From CADEED01 sp035525785 (lineage in GTDB: Bacteria > Pseudomonadota > Gammaproteobacteria > Steroidobacterales > Steroidobacteraceae), in assembly GCA_035525785.1 (NCBI GenBank), contig DATLDQ010000127.1, positions 1-64,000 of the forward strand: DNA of 64,000 nucleotides. Direction: 5' to 3'. The notes under the pieces were generated by a model, which searched no databases, had not been told where the DNA came from, and worked only from the letters and a program-made list of their open reading frames with translations. Positions 1 through 9,203 of the stretch are shown piece by piece. The number at the start of each line of letters is the position of its first letter. Position 1 is the stretch's first letter. Position numbers and translations under genes: made by a program.

Positions 1-27
1 GCTTTCACGGAAAAGACGGATCTCCAT
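1..27 (-). CDS. Possible start of an unidentified gene downstream of parA (partial)
   Basis: On the minus strand an ATG lies at position 27 and an open frame of nine codons (MEIRLFRES) runs off the window edge. It is 26 bases downstream of the parA stop, the place where parB usually follows parA. The nine residues do not resemble the usual ParB start, so no identity is given. This could equally be an in-frame start within non-coding sequence. Confidence 0.2.
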
Positions 28-53
28 GAGTTGCGACCCGGCCCTCGCGGTAG

Positions 54-932
54 TTAGCTGACCTGGCGCTCGCCTTCGACGGATTCGGCGGGCGAAGCCG
101 CTTCCAGGGCCGGCGACGCTTCGGCCTCGCCCTTGTCCTCGCCCTTATCCTCGCCTGGGGACTCGTCATCCCTGCGCAGCATCTCGCCCGCGAGGGCGAG
201 GTAGGCCAGCGCGCCGCGCGAGTCCTTGTCGTGCTGGAGCACCGGTTTGCCGAACGACGGCGCCTCGGCCAGCCGCACGTTGCGCGGCACGATGGTGCGG
301 AACACCTTGTCGCCGAAGACCTGCAGCAACTGGCTCGAGACTTCGTTCGCGAGGTTGTTCCGCGGGTCGAACATGGTGCGCAGGATGCCCTCGATCTCGA
401 GGTCGGGGTTCACCGCGGCCTTGATCTGGTCGATGGTCGATACCAGCGCCGACAGGCCTTCGAGCGCGTAGTACTCGCACTGCATGGGGATGAGCACGCT
501 CTGCGCCGCCACCAGGGCATTCAGCGTGAGCATGTTCAACGCGGGCGGGCAGTCGATGATGACGACCTCGTACTGGTCCTGCACCTGCTTGAGTGCATTG
601 CGCAGCTTGAGCTCGCGGCCTGCAATGGTAGTTAGCAGGCGCACCTCGGCGGCGGTCAGGTCCTGGTTCGAGGGCATGAGCGCGAGACCCGGCACGGATT
701 CGAGCTGCAGGATGGCGGACGCGGCATCGCACTCGCCCAACAGCACGTCGCCGACGCCGCGCGCGATCTGCGCCTTCTCGACGCCGCAGCCCATGGTCGC
801 ATTGCCCTGCGGATCGATGTCGATGAGCAGCACGCGTCGGCGCGTGAGCGCGAACGAGGCCGCGAGGTTCACCGCGGTGGTCGTCTTGCCGACGCCGCCC
901 TTCTGGTTTGCCACCGCGATGATGCGCTTCAT
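54..932 (-). CDS. parA: ParA/Soj chromosome-partitioning ATPase
   Basis: A 292-residue deviant Walker ATPase that binds DNA and, with ParB, segregates replication origins. Residues 9-18 hold the deviant Walker A motif QKGGVGKTTT, and the Walker A' DIDPQGNAT and the IIDCPPAL motif follow in the expected order. The ATPase core ends near residue 255. The last 40 or so residues form an unusual acidic, low-complexity tail (GEDKGEDKGEA and Ala/Pro/Glu-rich sequence), absent from minimal Soj proteins. The gene sits 18 bases downstream of rsmG, the common rsmG-parA-parB order, but the usual mnmG partner upstream is replaced by prpD. Confidence 0.93.
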   Translation of the reverse strand: MKRIIAVANQKGGVGKTTTAVNLAASFALTRRRVLLIDIDPQGNATMGCGVEKAQIARGVGDVLLGECDAASAILQLESVPGLALMPSNQDLTAAEVRLLTTIAGRELKLRNALKQVQDQYEVVIIDCPPALNMLTLNALVAAQSVLIPMQCEYYALEGLSALVSTIDQIKAAVNPDLEIEGILRTMFDPRNNLANEVSSQLLQVFGDKVFRTIVPRNVRLAEAPSFGKPVLQHDKDSRGALAYLALAGEMLRRDDESPGEDKGEDKGEAEASPALEAASPAESVEGERQVS

Positions 933-950
933 GCGGACGAGTTTAACCGC

Positions 951-1655
951 TCAAGCCGACCGCGGTTTCGCTTTTCCGGGCGCCGCCGCGCCCTTGCCGA
1001 CACGGGTCAGCGACACCAGGTGCCGCTCGGCGTCGAGACCGGGCACGCGCAGTGGCATGACGTCGGCATGCCAGCCACGCGGGACGCCGCGGATTTCTTC
1101 TTCGGGCAATCGCCCCTTCATCGCGAGCAGGCGACCCTGCGGCGCGAGCAGCCGGCCGGCGTTATGTACGAGCTCGGCGAGACTGGCCACGGCTCGCGCG
1201 ACCACCACGTCGTAGTGCGCGCGATCGCCAATGATCTCGGGCAGGTTCTCAGCGCGCGCGGCCATCGCGGTGGCATTGCGTATGTCGAGCGCCTCGATCG
1301 ACTCGCTCACGAAGCGGATTTTTTTCTGCGTGCCGTCGATCAGCGTGAAGCTGCGATCGGGAAAGGCGACGGCGAGCGGCACGCCGGGAAAGCCGCCACC
1401 GGTGCCCATGTCGAGGACGTTTTGCGCGTCACCCAGGTGGGACGCGACCGACAGGCTGTCGAGCATGTGCAGCGTGAGGACGCCTTCGGGTGAAACGATC
1501 GACGTGAGGTTCACGTGTTCGTTGCGCTCGCGGAGCATCACACCGTATCGCCACAGCACTTCGACTTGCGATTCGTCGAGCTGCACACCCATTTCCAGAG
1601 CGCCGTCGTCCAGCCGCCGCTTCCAGGCGGCTTCGTCGAGTTCGAGGGCTGCCAT
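951..1655 (-). CDS. rsmG: 16S rRNA (guanine-527-N7) methyltransferase RsmG (GidB)
   Basis: SAM-dependent methyltransferase of 234 residues that modifies G527 of 16S rRNA; loss in other bacteria gives low-level streptomycin resistance. The Rossmann-type SAM motif VLDMGTGGGFPGVPLA is near residues 82-97, and the family sequences NLTSI and LHMLDSL lie just before it. The C-terminal tail (GKGAAAPGKAKPRSA) is basic and probably disordered. The ATG follows the prpD stop by two bases (TAGTTATG), suggesting translational coupling to prpD, an unusual neighbour for this housekeeping gene. Confidence 0.93.
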   Translation of the reverse strand: MAALELDEAAWKRRLDDGALEMGVQLDESQVEVLWRYGVMLRERNEHVNLTSIVSPEGVLTLHMLDSLSVASHLGDAQNVLDMGTGGGFPGVPLAVAFPDRSFTLIDGTQKKIRFVSESIEALDIRNATAMAARAENLPEIIGDRAHYDVVVARAVASLAELVHNAGRLLAPQGRLLAMKGRLPEEEIRGVPRGWHADVMPLRVPGLDAERHLVSLTRVGKGAAAPGKAKPRSA

Positions 1656-1657
1656 AA

Positions 1658-3103
1658 CTAGTTGGCCACGAGCGCGGCCATGAACTCGTTGATCGGCAGC
1701 GTCTCGAAATCACCTCTCGAGAACATCTGCCGTATCGCTTCGGCCTGGCGCGCGGGAAAATGCGCCGCCACGGATTCCTCGAACTTGCGCACCAGCACCG
1801 GCATGCCTTCGGCGCGGCGCTTGCGGTGCCCTATGGGGAAATCCACGCGTTGCTCGACTTTGGAACCATCTTTGAAGACGATGGTGAGCGCGTTGCCGAT
1901 GTGCCGCTTGTCGCGCTCGTAGTATTCCCTGGTGAACGTGCTGTTCTCCTTCACCTGCATCTTTTCGCGCAACAGGTCGATGCGCGGATCGTGCGCGATG
2001 GCGTCCTCGTAGTCCGCCGCGGTCAGGCGGCCGAAGATCAGCGGCACCGCGACCATGTACTGGATGCAGTGATCGCGATCCGCGGGATTGTCGAGCGGCC
2101 CCGTCTTGTCGATGATGCGCACGCCGGGTTCCTGCGTCTCGACGACTATCTTCTCGATCTCCGCGAGCCGGTCCTTGACCTGTGGGTGCAGCGCCATCGC
2201 GCATTCCACGGCGGTCTGCGCATGGAACTCCGCGGGGTAGCTGATCTTGAACAGCACGTTCTCCATGACGTAGCTGCGCAGCGGTTGCGCGAGCGTCACG
2301 GGCTTGCCCTTGAACAGCACGTCCTGGAAGCCCCAGGTCTTAGCGCTCAGCGCGGAGGGATAGCCCATCTCGCCCTTGAGCGCGAACAGCGCGTGCCGCA
2401 CGGCGCGCGACGTGGCATCGCCCGCCGCCCAGCTCTTGCGCGAGCCGGTGTTCGGCGCGTGGCGATAGGTGCGCAGCGCCCCGCCATCCACCCACGCATT
2501 TGACAAGGCGTTGACGATCTGCTCGAGCGAACCGCCCAGCATGTCGGTCGCCACCGCGGTCGACGCCACGCGCACCAGCAAGACGTGGTCGAGGCCGACG
2601 CGGTTGAACGAATTCTCGAGCGCGAGAATGCCCTGGATCTCGTGCGCCTTGATCATGGCGGTGAGCACGTCGCGCACCGTCATGGGCTTCTCGCCGAGCA
2701 GGATGGCGCGCCGCGATAGATAGTCGGATACGGCGAGGATGGCGCCCAGATTATCGGAAGGATGGCCCCATTCCGCGGCGAGCCAGGTGTCGTTGAAGTC
2801 GAGCCAGCGCACCAAGGCGCCGATGCTGAATGCGCCCATCACGGGGTCGAGCTCGTAGCTGGTGCCGGGCACGCGTGAGCCACCGGGCATCGTGGCGCCG
2901 GGGACCACGGGGCCGAGTAGTTTGGTGCAGGCCGGGTACTTGAGGGCCTGGAAACCGCAGGCCAGCGTGTCCATGAGGCAGTACCTGGCGGTTTCGTAAG
3001 CCTGCGGACTGTCCACCTGGAAGTTCTTCGCGTACTCCGCGAGCGTGACCAGGAGCTCGTCCGGGTTCGGGCGCTGGGCGGATTTGTAGTCGTGCGAAGA
3101 CAT
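1658..3103 (-). CDS. prpD: 2-methylcitrate dehydratase PrpD (MmgE/PrpD family)
   Basis: A 481-residue MmgE/PrpD protein, the normal length for PrpD, expected to dehydrate 2-methylcitrate in the methylcitrate cycle that burns propionyl-CoA. Typical family segments are seen: RWLDFNDTW near residue 120, GHPSDN, HEIQG, and KISYPAEFHAQTAVE in the C-terminal half. It follows prpC after a 219-base gap in the same direction and is followed by rsmG within two bases. No AcnD/PrpF pair is present, consistent with the PrpD-type route. The gap upstream holds short overlapping frames only, none convincing. Confidence 0.92.
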   Translation of the reverse strand: MSSHDYKSAQRPNPDELLVTLAEYAKNFQVDSPQAYETARYCLMDTLACGFQALKYPACTKLLGPVVPGATMPGGSRVPGTSYELDPVMGAFSIGALVRWLDFNDTWLAAEWGHPSDNLGAILAVSDYLSRRAILLGEKPMTVRDVLTAMIKAHEIQGILALENSFNRVGLDHVLLVRVASTAVATDMLGGSLEQIVNALSNAWVDGGALRTYRHAPNTGSRKSWAAGDATSRAVRHALFALKGEMGYPSALSAKTWGFQDVLFKGKPVTLAQPLRSYVMENVLFKISYPAEFHAQTAVECAMALHPQVKDRLAEIEKIVVETQEPGVRIIDKTGPLDNPADRDHCIQYMVAVPLIFGRLTAADYEDAIAHDPRIDLLREKMQVKENSTFTREYYERDKRHIGNALTIVFKDGSKVEQRVDFPIGHRKRRAEGMPVLVRKFEESVAAHFPARQAEAIRQMFSRGDFETLPINEFMAALVAN

Positions 3104-3322
3104 GCTCTTCTCCGAAATTCAGGTGCTGGCCTGCCCCGATGCCCACCCAGACGCCGCAGGCCGTGCCGACGGTGAGCTGCTTAATCTCGATGCCGAGAAG
3201 CAACGCTGCCGAGAGAGACCGATGTCGTCCCCGGCTTCACGGAAGGCGCGCATCTTAACCGCTCGACGAGCTCGGGGGCGAACGAGCAGGCGCCGCGTTA
3301 TCACGGCGTGTGAACATTCGTT

Positions 3323-4495
3323 TCAGACCCGCTGCGGCAGTGGTACCAGTTTGCGATTGTCCGGGCCGGTGTAATTGGCCGCCGGGCGGATGATCTTGCC
3401 GTCCTCACGCTGTTCGATGACGTGCGCACTCCATCCCGTCACGCGCGACATCACGAACAACGGCGTGAACATCGCCGTGGGCACGCCCATGAGGTGGTAA
3501 CTCACGGCGCTGAACCAATCGAGGTTCGGAAACATCTTCTTGAGGTCCCACATCACCGACTCGATGCGTTCTGCTATCTGGTACAGCTTGAAGTCGCCGG
3601 ATTCCCTGGCGAGCTTCTCAGCCACGCGCTTGATGACCCCGTTGCGCGGGTCGCTCACGGTGTACACCGGGTGGCCGAAGCCGATGACGATCTCCTTGTT
3701 GGCCACGCGCCTGCGGATGTCGGCATCGGCCTCGTCGGGGGAGTCATAGCGCTCCTGGATCTCCAGCGCCACCTCGTTGGCGCCGCCGTGCTTGGGCCCG
3801 CGCAACGCGCCGATGGCCCCGGTGATCGAGGAGTAGATGTCGGACCCGGTGCCGGCAATGACTCGCGCACAGAACGTCGACGAATTGAATTCGTGCTCGG
3901 CATACAGGATGAGCGAGGTGTGCATCGCGCGCACCCAGCTTCCGGGTGGCGGCCGGCGATGCAGCAGATGCAGGAAATGCCCGCCCACGGAATCGTCGTC
4001 GGTCTCGACGTGGATCTTCTGGCCGTTGTGCGAGAAGTGGTACCAGTAGCAGAGCATCGACGGGAAGCTCGCGAGCAGGTGATCGGCGATCTCACGCGCG
4101 CCGGCCGCATCGTGTGTCTCCTTTTCGGGGAGGATGCAGCCCATGACCGACGCGCCCGTGCGCAGCACATCCATGGGATGCGCAGCCGCCGGTAGCTGCT
4201 CGAGCACGGCACGCACCGGCGCGGGCAACCCGCGCAGGCCCTTGAGCTTCGCCTTGTACGCGGCGAGCTGCGCCTTGTTGGGCAGCTTGCCGTGGATCAA
4301 CAGATAGGCGATCTCCTCGAAGTCGCAGCTGTCAGCCATCTCGAGGATGTCGTAGCCGCGGTAGTGCAGGTCGTTGCCGGTCTTGCCCACGCTGCATAGC
4401 GCGGTATTGCCCGCGGTGACGCCGGAGAGGGCGACGGACTTCTTGCCCTTGCTCGGGGGAGATTGAGCGGTGACGGCAGCTTCGGGAGCACTCAT
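3323..4495 (-). CDS. prpC: 2-methylcitrate synthase
   Basis: Citrate-synthase-fold enzyme of 390 residues condensing propionyl-CoA with oxaloacetate. The start is set at 4495, because the ATG overlaps the prpB stop (ATGA) and the residues before it in the same frame belong to the prpB region read in another frame. Family sequences include RGYDI near the N-terminus, a variant of the EFNSSTFCARV block, a GPKHGGANE block carrying an active-site His, and IGFGHPVYTVSDPRN. Its place between prpB and prpD favours methylcitrate over citrate synthase. Confidence 0.93.
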   Translation of the reverse strand: MSAPEAAVTAQSPPSKGKKSVALSGVTAGNTALCSVGKTGNDLHYRGYDILEMADSCDFEEIAYLLIHGKLPNKAQLAAYKAKLKGLRGLPAPVRAVLEQLPAAAHPMDVLRTGASVMGCILPEKETHDAAGAREIADHLLASFPSMLCYWYHFSHNGQKIHVETDDDSVGGHFLHLLHRRPPPGSWVRAMHTSLILYAEHEFNSSTFCARVIAGTGSDIYSSITGAIGALRGPKHGGANEVALEIQERYDSPDEADADIRRRVANKEIVIGFGHPVYTVSDPRNGVIKRVAEKLARESGDFKLYQIAERIESVMWDLKKMFPNLDWFSAVSYHLMGVPTAMFTPLFVMSRVTGWSAHVIEQREDGKIIRPAANYTGPDNRKLVPLPQRV

Positions 4496-5385
4496 TGCTT
4501 CTTCTCCGATGCGAACAGCTGGTCGAGCTTTTGCTCGTACGCGTGGTAATCGAGGTATTTGTAGAGGTCGTCGCGCGTCTGCATGTCGGCCACCACGTTT
4601 TTCTGCGTGCCATCGCGGCGGATGGCCTGATAAACCTTGAGCGCGGCCAGGTTCATGGCGCGGTACGCCGAGCAGCAATGCAGGACGATGTCGACCCCGG
4701 CGCCACCCAACTCCTCACGCGTATATAAAGGTGTCTTGCCGAACTCGGTGATGTTGGCGAGGACGGGCACGTTCACCGCGTCCTTCACTTTCCGGTACAT
4801 CGCCAGATCGGAGATGGCCTCGGGAAATACGGCATCGGCGCCCGCAGCCGCGCAGGCGACCAGTCGCTCGAGCATTTCGTCGAAGCCGAGGCTCGCAAGC
4901 GCATCGCTGCGCGCCATGATCACGAAGCCCGCATCGGTGCGCGCATCGACGCAAGCCTTGATGCGGTCGACCATCTCGTCCTTGGAGACCACCTCCTTGC
5001 CGGGGCGATGGCCGCAGCGCTTGGACTGCACCTGGTCCTCGATGTGGAAGCCTGCCGCGCCGGCTTTGATGAAGGAGCGCACGGTTCGCGCGATGTTGAA
5101 GGCGCCGCCCCACCCCGTGTCCGCGTCGACCAACAACGGCAGCGCACTCGCCTCGGTGATTCGCCGGATGTCGATGAGGACGTCATCCATGGTGCTGATG
5201 CCGAGATCCGGCAGGCCCAGCGAATTCGCGGCGACACCACCGCCGGACAGATACAGCGCACGGAAACCGGTCGCCTCGGCCATGCGCGCGGCGTAGGCGT
5301 TGATGGCCCCCACGACCTGCAGGGGTTTTTCAGTCGAGATGGCGGCGCGGAGCTTCGCGCCAGCCGAAGAAGTGGAGCTGCTCAT
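4492..5385 (-). CDS. prpB: Methylisocitrate lyase
   Basis: A 297-residue member of the isocitrate lyase/PEP mutase superfamily, cleaving 2-methylisocitrate to pyruvate and succinate. The catalytic loop KRCGHRPGKE is near residue 120 and the metal-site sequences DADTGWGG and FHIEDQ are in order before it. It starts 25 bases after the acuI stop and overlaps prpC by four bases, so acuI-prpB-prpC is probably one transcript. No PrpR-type regulator lies in the window. Confidence 0.95.
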   Translation of the reverse strand: MSSSTSSAGAKLRAAISTEKPLQVVGAINAYAARMAEATGFRALYLSGGGVAANSLGLPDLGISTMDDVLIDIRRITEASALPLLVDADTGWGGAFNIARTVRSFIKAGAAGFHIEDQVQSKRCGHRPGKEVVSKDEMVDRIKACVDARTDAGFVIMARSDALASLGFDEMLERLVACAAAGADAVFPEAISDLAMYRKVKDAVNVPVLANITEFGKTPLYTREELGGAGVDIVLHCCSAYRAMNLAALKVYQAIRRDGTQKNVVADMQTRDDLYKYLDYHAYEQKLDQLFASEKKQ

Positions 5386-5410
5386 GCGCGAAGTTTACGC
5401 CGCGACGATC

Positions 5411-6406
5411 TCATTTCGATGGGATCTTTACGACAGTACGGCCGGTCACGTTTCCATCGATGTGTGCCTGGAAGGCGCCGGGCAGTTCTTCGAAGGCAAT
5501 GGTCCGCTGCGCAATGCGATCGAGATGACGCGGTGTCAGGTCGGTCGAGATGCGGTGCCAGACTTCGAGTCGTTCCTCGCGCCGCGTGGCGGAAGAGTTG
5601 ATGCCGAGCAGGTTCACGCCGCGCAGGATGAACGGCAGGACAGTGGTCTTGAGCTCGGTGCCGCCGGCGAGCCCCACGCTCGCGATGTTCCCCCAGAAAT
5701 CCATCTGTCGCGTGAGGCCGGCGAGCAGGTCGCCACCCACATTGTCGATCGCGCCTGCGTAACGTCCCGGCTCGAGCGGCCGGCTGCCGAGCTGGAAATC
5801 CGCGCGAGGGATCACGGCGTGTGCACCCAGCTCTTTTAGATAGTCGGCGGCTGCGTTCTTCCCGGAGACCGCGATGACCTGGTAGCCGCGCCCGGCCAGC
5901 ATGTCGATGGCAATGCTGCCGACGCCGCCGCTCGCGCCGGTCACGACGACGCTGCCGCGACCCGGCGACTGCCCGTTCTTCTCCATGCGATGGATGGCGA
6001 GCGCCGCCGTGAATCCGGCGGTGCCCAGCGCCATTGCGCGAAACGCATCGAGCCCGGCCGGCATGGGGATCACGGCATCTCCGGGCACGCGCGCGAATTG
6101 CGCGTAGCCGCCATCGAGCGTCTCCGAAAGTCCGCTGCCCGTGACCAGCACGGCGTCGCCCTCCTTGAACCGCGGGTCGTGCGAGACCTTCACGATCCCC
6201 GAGAGATCGATGCCGCCGACGAGTGGATAGCGACGCAGGATGCGCCCGGCGCCCGTAGCCGCGAGCGCGTCCTTGTAGTTGATGTCGGAGTACTGCACTT
6301 CGATGACCACTTCGCCAGGCGTGAGGTCATCGATGCCGATCCGTTCGAAACGGCCGGCCACCTTGCCGTCCTGTTCGTGGATGCGAAATGCGTGGAATGC
6401 GTTCAT
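5411..6406 (-). CDS. acuI: Acrylyl-CoA reductase-like zinc-free oxidoreductase (YhdH/AcuI family)
   Basis: Medium-chain dehydrogenase/reductase of 331 residues, YhdH/YhfP group, whose studied members reduce acryloyl-CoA to propionyl-CoA with NADPH. Seen are the quinone-reductase-like N-terminal GroES fold (SDINYKDALAATG), the nucleotide motif TGASGGVGSIA, and the family segment GINSSATRREERLEVW. The ATG at 6406 is preferred because the family normally begins at MNAFxAF; a GTG 18 bases upstream is also possible. Position directly before prpB suggests it feeds propionyl-CoA into the methylcitrate cycle; that link is inference. Confidence 0.85.
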   Translation of the reverse strand: MNAFHAFRIHEQDGKVAGRFERIGIDDLTPGEVVIEVQYSDINYKDALAATGAGRILRRYPLVGGIDLSGIVKVSHDPRFKEGDAVLVTGSGLSETLDGGYAQFARVPGDAVIPMPAGLDAFRAMALGTAGFTAALAIHRMEKNGQSPGRGSVVVTGASGGVGSIAIDMLAGRGYQVIAVSGKNAAADYLKELGAHAVIPRADFQLGSRPLEPGRYAGAIDNVGGDLLAGLTRQMDFWGNIASVGLAGGTELKTTVLPFILRGVNLLGINSSATRREERLEVWHRISTDLTPRHLDRIAQRTIAFEELPGAFQAHIDGNVTGRTVVKIPSK

Positions 6407-6458
6407 GGGTCCGGACGTTCTCACTCGGTGTTCCCCGTGATCAGGCTAGTATCGTGCC

Positions 6459-7832
6459 ATGAAATACGACTACGACCTGTTCGTCATCGGCGCCGGTTCC
6501 GGCGGCGTGCGCGCGGCGCGCATCGCCTCGCTCGCCGGCGCGAAGGTGGCGATCGCCGAGGAGTATCGCATCGGCGGCACCTGCGTGATCCGCGGCTGCG
6601 TGCCGAAGAAGCTGCTGGTGTTCGGCGCGGACTACCAGCAGCTGCTGGCCGACGCCGCCGGCTACGGCTGGACGGTGACGGGCCAATTCGACTGGCCCAC
6701 CTTGCGCGATCGCGTACTGACCGAGGTCACGCGGCTGTCGGGCATCTACTCGTCGAATCTCGCCAAGGCCGGCGTCACGGTCTTCGAGGAGCGCGCCGAG
6801 CTGCTGGACCCGCACACCGTGAAGCTGAAGAAATCCGGCAGCGAGATCACGGCCGGGCGGATCCTCATCGCCACGGGCGGACGCCCCTATCTACCCGAAG
6901 GACTGCCGGGCCTCGAGCTCGGGATCACGTCGAACGAAGCCTTTCAGCTGCCCGCGCTGCCGCGCCGCGCGCTCATCGTCGGCGGCGGATACATCGCGCT
7001 CGAGTTCGCGAACATCTTCCACGGGCTCGGCAGCGACGCACGCATCGTGCATCGCGGCGACCAGCTGTTGCGCGGCTTCGACCAGGACCTGCGCGCGCAC
7101 ATGCACATCGAGACCGAGCGCGCGGGCGTGCGGCTCACGATGAAGGCGACGATCACGAGGATGGAAAAGACCGGCGACGGCATCCGCGCGACGCTCTCGA
7201 CCGGCGAGAAGGTGGACACCGACCTCGTGCTGTTCGCCATTGGCCGGCATCCCAACACCGAAGGCCTGGGCCTCGACAGCGTCGGCGTGAAGCTCGATGC
7301 GGAAGGCGCAGTGATAGTCGACGAGTACTCGCAGACCAATATCGAGAACATCTATGCCATCGGCGACGTGACCAACCGGATGAACCTCACGCCCGTGGCG
7401 ATCCGCGATGGCCACGCTTTCGCCGACACGCTCTACAACAAGCGTCCCACGCCCGTGGATCACGCCACGGTGGCGAGCGCCGTGTTCGGCCGGCCCCCGA
7501 TCGGCACCGTGGGCCTCACCGAGGACGATGCGCGGCGCAGCTACGCGGACATACACGTCTATCGCACCAACTTCCGCCCGATGCGCACGGCGTTCGTGGG
7601 CAGCGAGACGCGCACGCTCATGAAGCTCGTGGTGGACGGGCAGTCGGACAAGGTGCTGGGCGTGCACATCGCGGGCGATGACGCCGCGGAGATGGTGCAG
7701 CTCGCCGCGATCGCGGTGAAGGCCGGCATCACCAAGAAGCAGTGGGACAGCACCATGGCGCTGCACCCGACGGCGGCCGAGGAGATCGTGCTGATGCGCG
7801 AGCGCGTGCAGCCGCAGGGGAGCTCCAGCTGA
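6459..7832 (+). CDS. gor: Glutathione-disulfide reductase
   Basis: FAD/NADPH disulfide oxidoreductase of 457 residues that keeps cytosolic glutathione reduced. It shows the FAD motif GAGSGGVRAAR, the redox-active GGTCVIRGCVPKK at about residues 42-54, the NADPH-binding GGGYIALEFANIF, the second FAD motif YAIGDVTNRMNLTPVAI, and the C-terminal LHPTAAEE with the proton-relay His. These details fit glutathione reductase better than the E3 subunit, so it does not supply the missing E3 for the nearby 2-oxoacid dehydrogenase. It is divergent from acuI with 52 bases between the starts. Confidence 0.92.
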   Translation: MKYDYDLFVIGAGSGGVRAARIASLAGAKVAIAEEYRIGGTCVIRGCVPKKLLVFGADYQQLLADAAGYGWTVTGQFDWPTLRDRVLTEVTRLSGIYSSNLAKAGVTVFEERAELLDPHTVKLKKSGSEITAGRILIATGGRPYLPEGLPGLELGITSNEAFQLPALPRRALIVGGGYIALEFANIFHGLGSDARIVHRGDQLLRGFDQDLRAHMHIETERAGVRLTMKATITRMEKTGDGIRATLSTGEKVDTDLVLFAIGRHPNTEGLGLDSVGVKLDAEGAVIVDEYSQTNIENIYAIGDVTNRMNLTPVAIRDGHAFADTLYNKRPTPVDHATVASAVFGRPPIGTVGLTEDDARRSYADIHVYRTNFRPMRTAFVGSETRTLMKLVVDGQSDKVLGVHIAGDDAAEMVQLAAIAVKAGITKKQWDSTMALHPTAAEEIVLMRERVQPQGSSS

Positions 7833-7887
7833 GCGTCCAGCCAGGGGCTTCCACCCGAGAGTTGCGCAGGGGCGCTCCGGCAGGAAG

Positions 7888-8961
7888 CTAGTTGGACGGC
7901 GGTGTCGCCTCGATGCTCCGCTGCAGCTCTTCGGCCAGCTCGAGCTGGCCGGTGGCCAGCGTCATCAGCGACTGATCGCCGGTGCGCAGGCTTTCGGCAT
8001 AGAAGTAGAGATGATTTCGCCACGCTCGGGAGAGAGCGAGCACGTCGCATGCACCTGGCCGATAGTCCGCCCCCGACGTGCTCAAGTAGATGCGTACCGT
8101 CATCTGCCACCAGCGCTCCTCGAGCGCGGCCAGGACAGCCGCGGACGTGGCGCCGCGCAGATCGCGATATTCCTGGCGCAGGGAATCGATCTCGTTGCCG
8201 TAGTACGCATAGCTGAGAATCTCGGCTCGCGGAATGTCCGTGCTGCCGGAAGCGCCTTCGACGCCGTCGTTCGCAGTCGTCGCGGAAATCGCAGGTTGAT
8301 CGTCACGCTTGCCGGTGACCTGAGAGCTTTGCGCAACCGTTGCCGCGCCCGGGCTTCGCGATCTCGTCGAAACTTCGGCCGCTTCGGCGCGAGCGCGCGG
8401 GTTCGCGACCTCATTCCCGACGCCATCGGCCTGGCTTTGCTCTGAGGACGTGGAGGTCGGAGAATCCGGTCCGGACGAGATACCGGGAAGGGCGACTCCG
8501 AAACCGCGAAGCGCCATCGATATTCCCGCCGCGGCCACGACGGCCAATGCCAGCAGCAGCAACGCCGCCTTCCAATCGAAGCGGTATCGCCGCGCGCCAT
8601 CCGTCGAATGGTCCAGCTCCACGGTGCGCAGCGTCGGCAGTAGTTTGACGATCTCGGCGGCAGCCTCGCCACCTCGCGCCCACACGGACAAGACTTCAGG
8701 TTGCTCGCGGGTGCCGAACACCAGCCGCAGCGCATCGCCCTCCCGATAGGCCTCGGTGAGGCTGTCGGCGGAGAAATGGCGGGTAGGGCGCGAAAACAAC
8801 GTGAGCAGCCCGCGCTTGACGGCAATGCTGATGCGCTGCCCGTCGATGCTCAGCCGGCCCGAGCCTTTCCAGCCGAGTTGATTGGCCGGCACCTCGAACA
8901 GGCCAGCCAGTCCCACGGATTTCGCGAATCGGATGTCGAAGGTGTGCACCGGTACACCCAC
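7888..8961 (-). CDS. Unrecognised single-pass membrane protein with long linker
   Basis: A 357-residue protein I do not recognise. Residues 1-125 look like a compact cytoplasmic beta-rich domain (LFEVPANQLGWKGSGRLSID and later ALRLVFGTREQPEV), followed by one hydrophobic helix near residues 130-153 (ALLLLALAVVAAAGISMAL). A Ser/Ala/Gln-rich linker of about 100 residues leads to an extracytoplasmic C-terminal domain of about 110 residues with a helical pattern and Tyr-rich segment. Codon use matches neighbours, so it is a real gene. It converges with gor. The start could lie a few codons downstream. Confidence 0.75.
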   Translation of the reverse strand: MGVPVHTFDIRFAKSVGLAGLFEVPANQLGWKGSGRLSIDGQRISIAVKRGLLTLFSRPTRHFSADSLTEAYREGDALRLVFGTREQPEVLSVWARGGEAAAEIVKLLPTLRTVELDHSTDGARRYRFDWKAALLLLALAVVAAAGISMALRGFGVALPGISSGPDSPTSTSSEQSQADGVGNEVANPRARAEAAEVSTRSRSPGAATVAQSSQVTGKRDDQPAISATTANDGVEGASGSTDIPRAEILSYAYYGNEIDSLRQEYRDLRGATSAAVLAALEERWWQMTVRIYLSTSGADYRPGACDVLALSRAWRNHLYFYAESLRTGDQSLMTLATGQLELAEELQRSIEATPPSN

Positions 8962-9203
8962 TCGGTTGTTTGTCCGCGAGGATGGACCTCGCGCGGCGCG
9001 AATGCCAGCCGGTCGGCCGGACTCCAGGGTTCAGCGGCGGTCGGACATCCGGCGCGAGCAGCCCGAGGAGCGCTGGCACTCCCAGATGGCGGCATATCGA
9101 CAGGGCTTGCGCGGCGCGTGCCGCGCTTCGGACAGACTCTTCTTGCTGGCGATGCCGCGCGCGGTCCCGCACAGGGACTGCAATCGAGCTCGCGGGCGAA
9201 TGG

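Noticed and set aside
3104..3322. Short frames between prpC and prpD
   Set aside because: Both strands carry open stretches but with no ribosome site or conserved sequence; they overlap the prpD start region.
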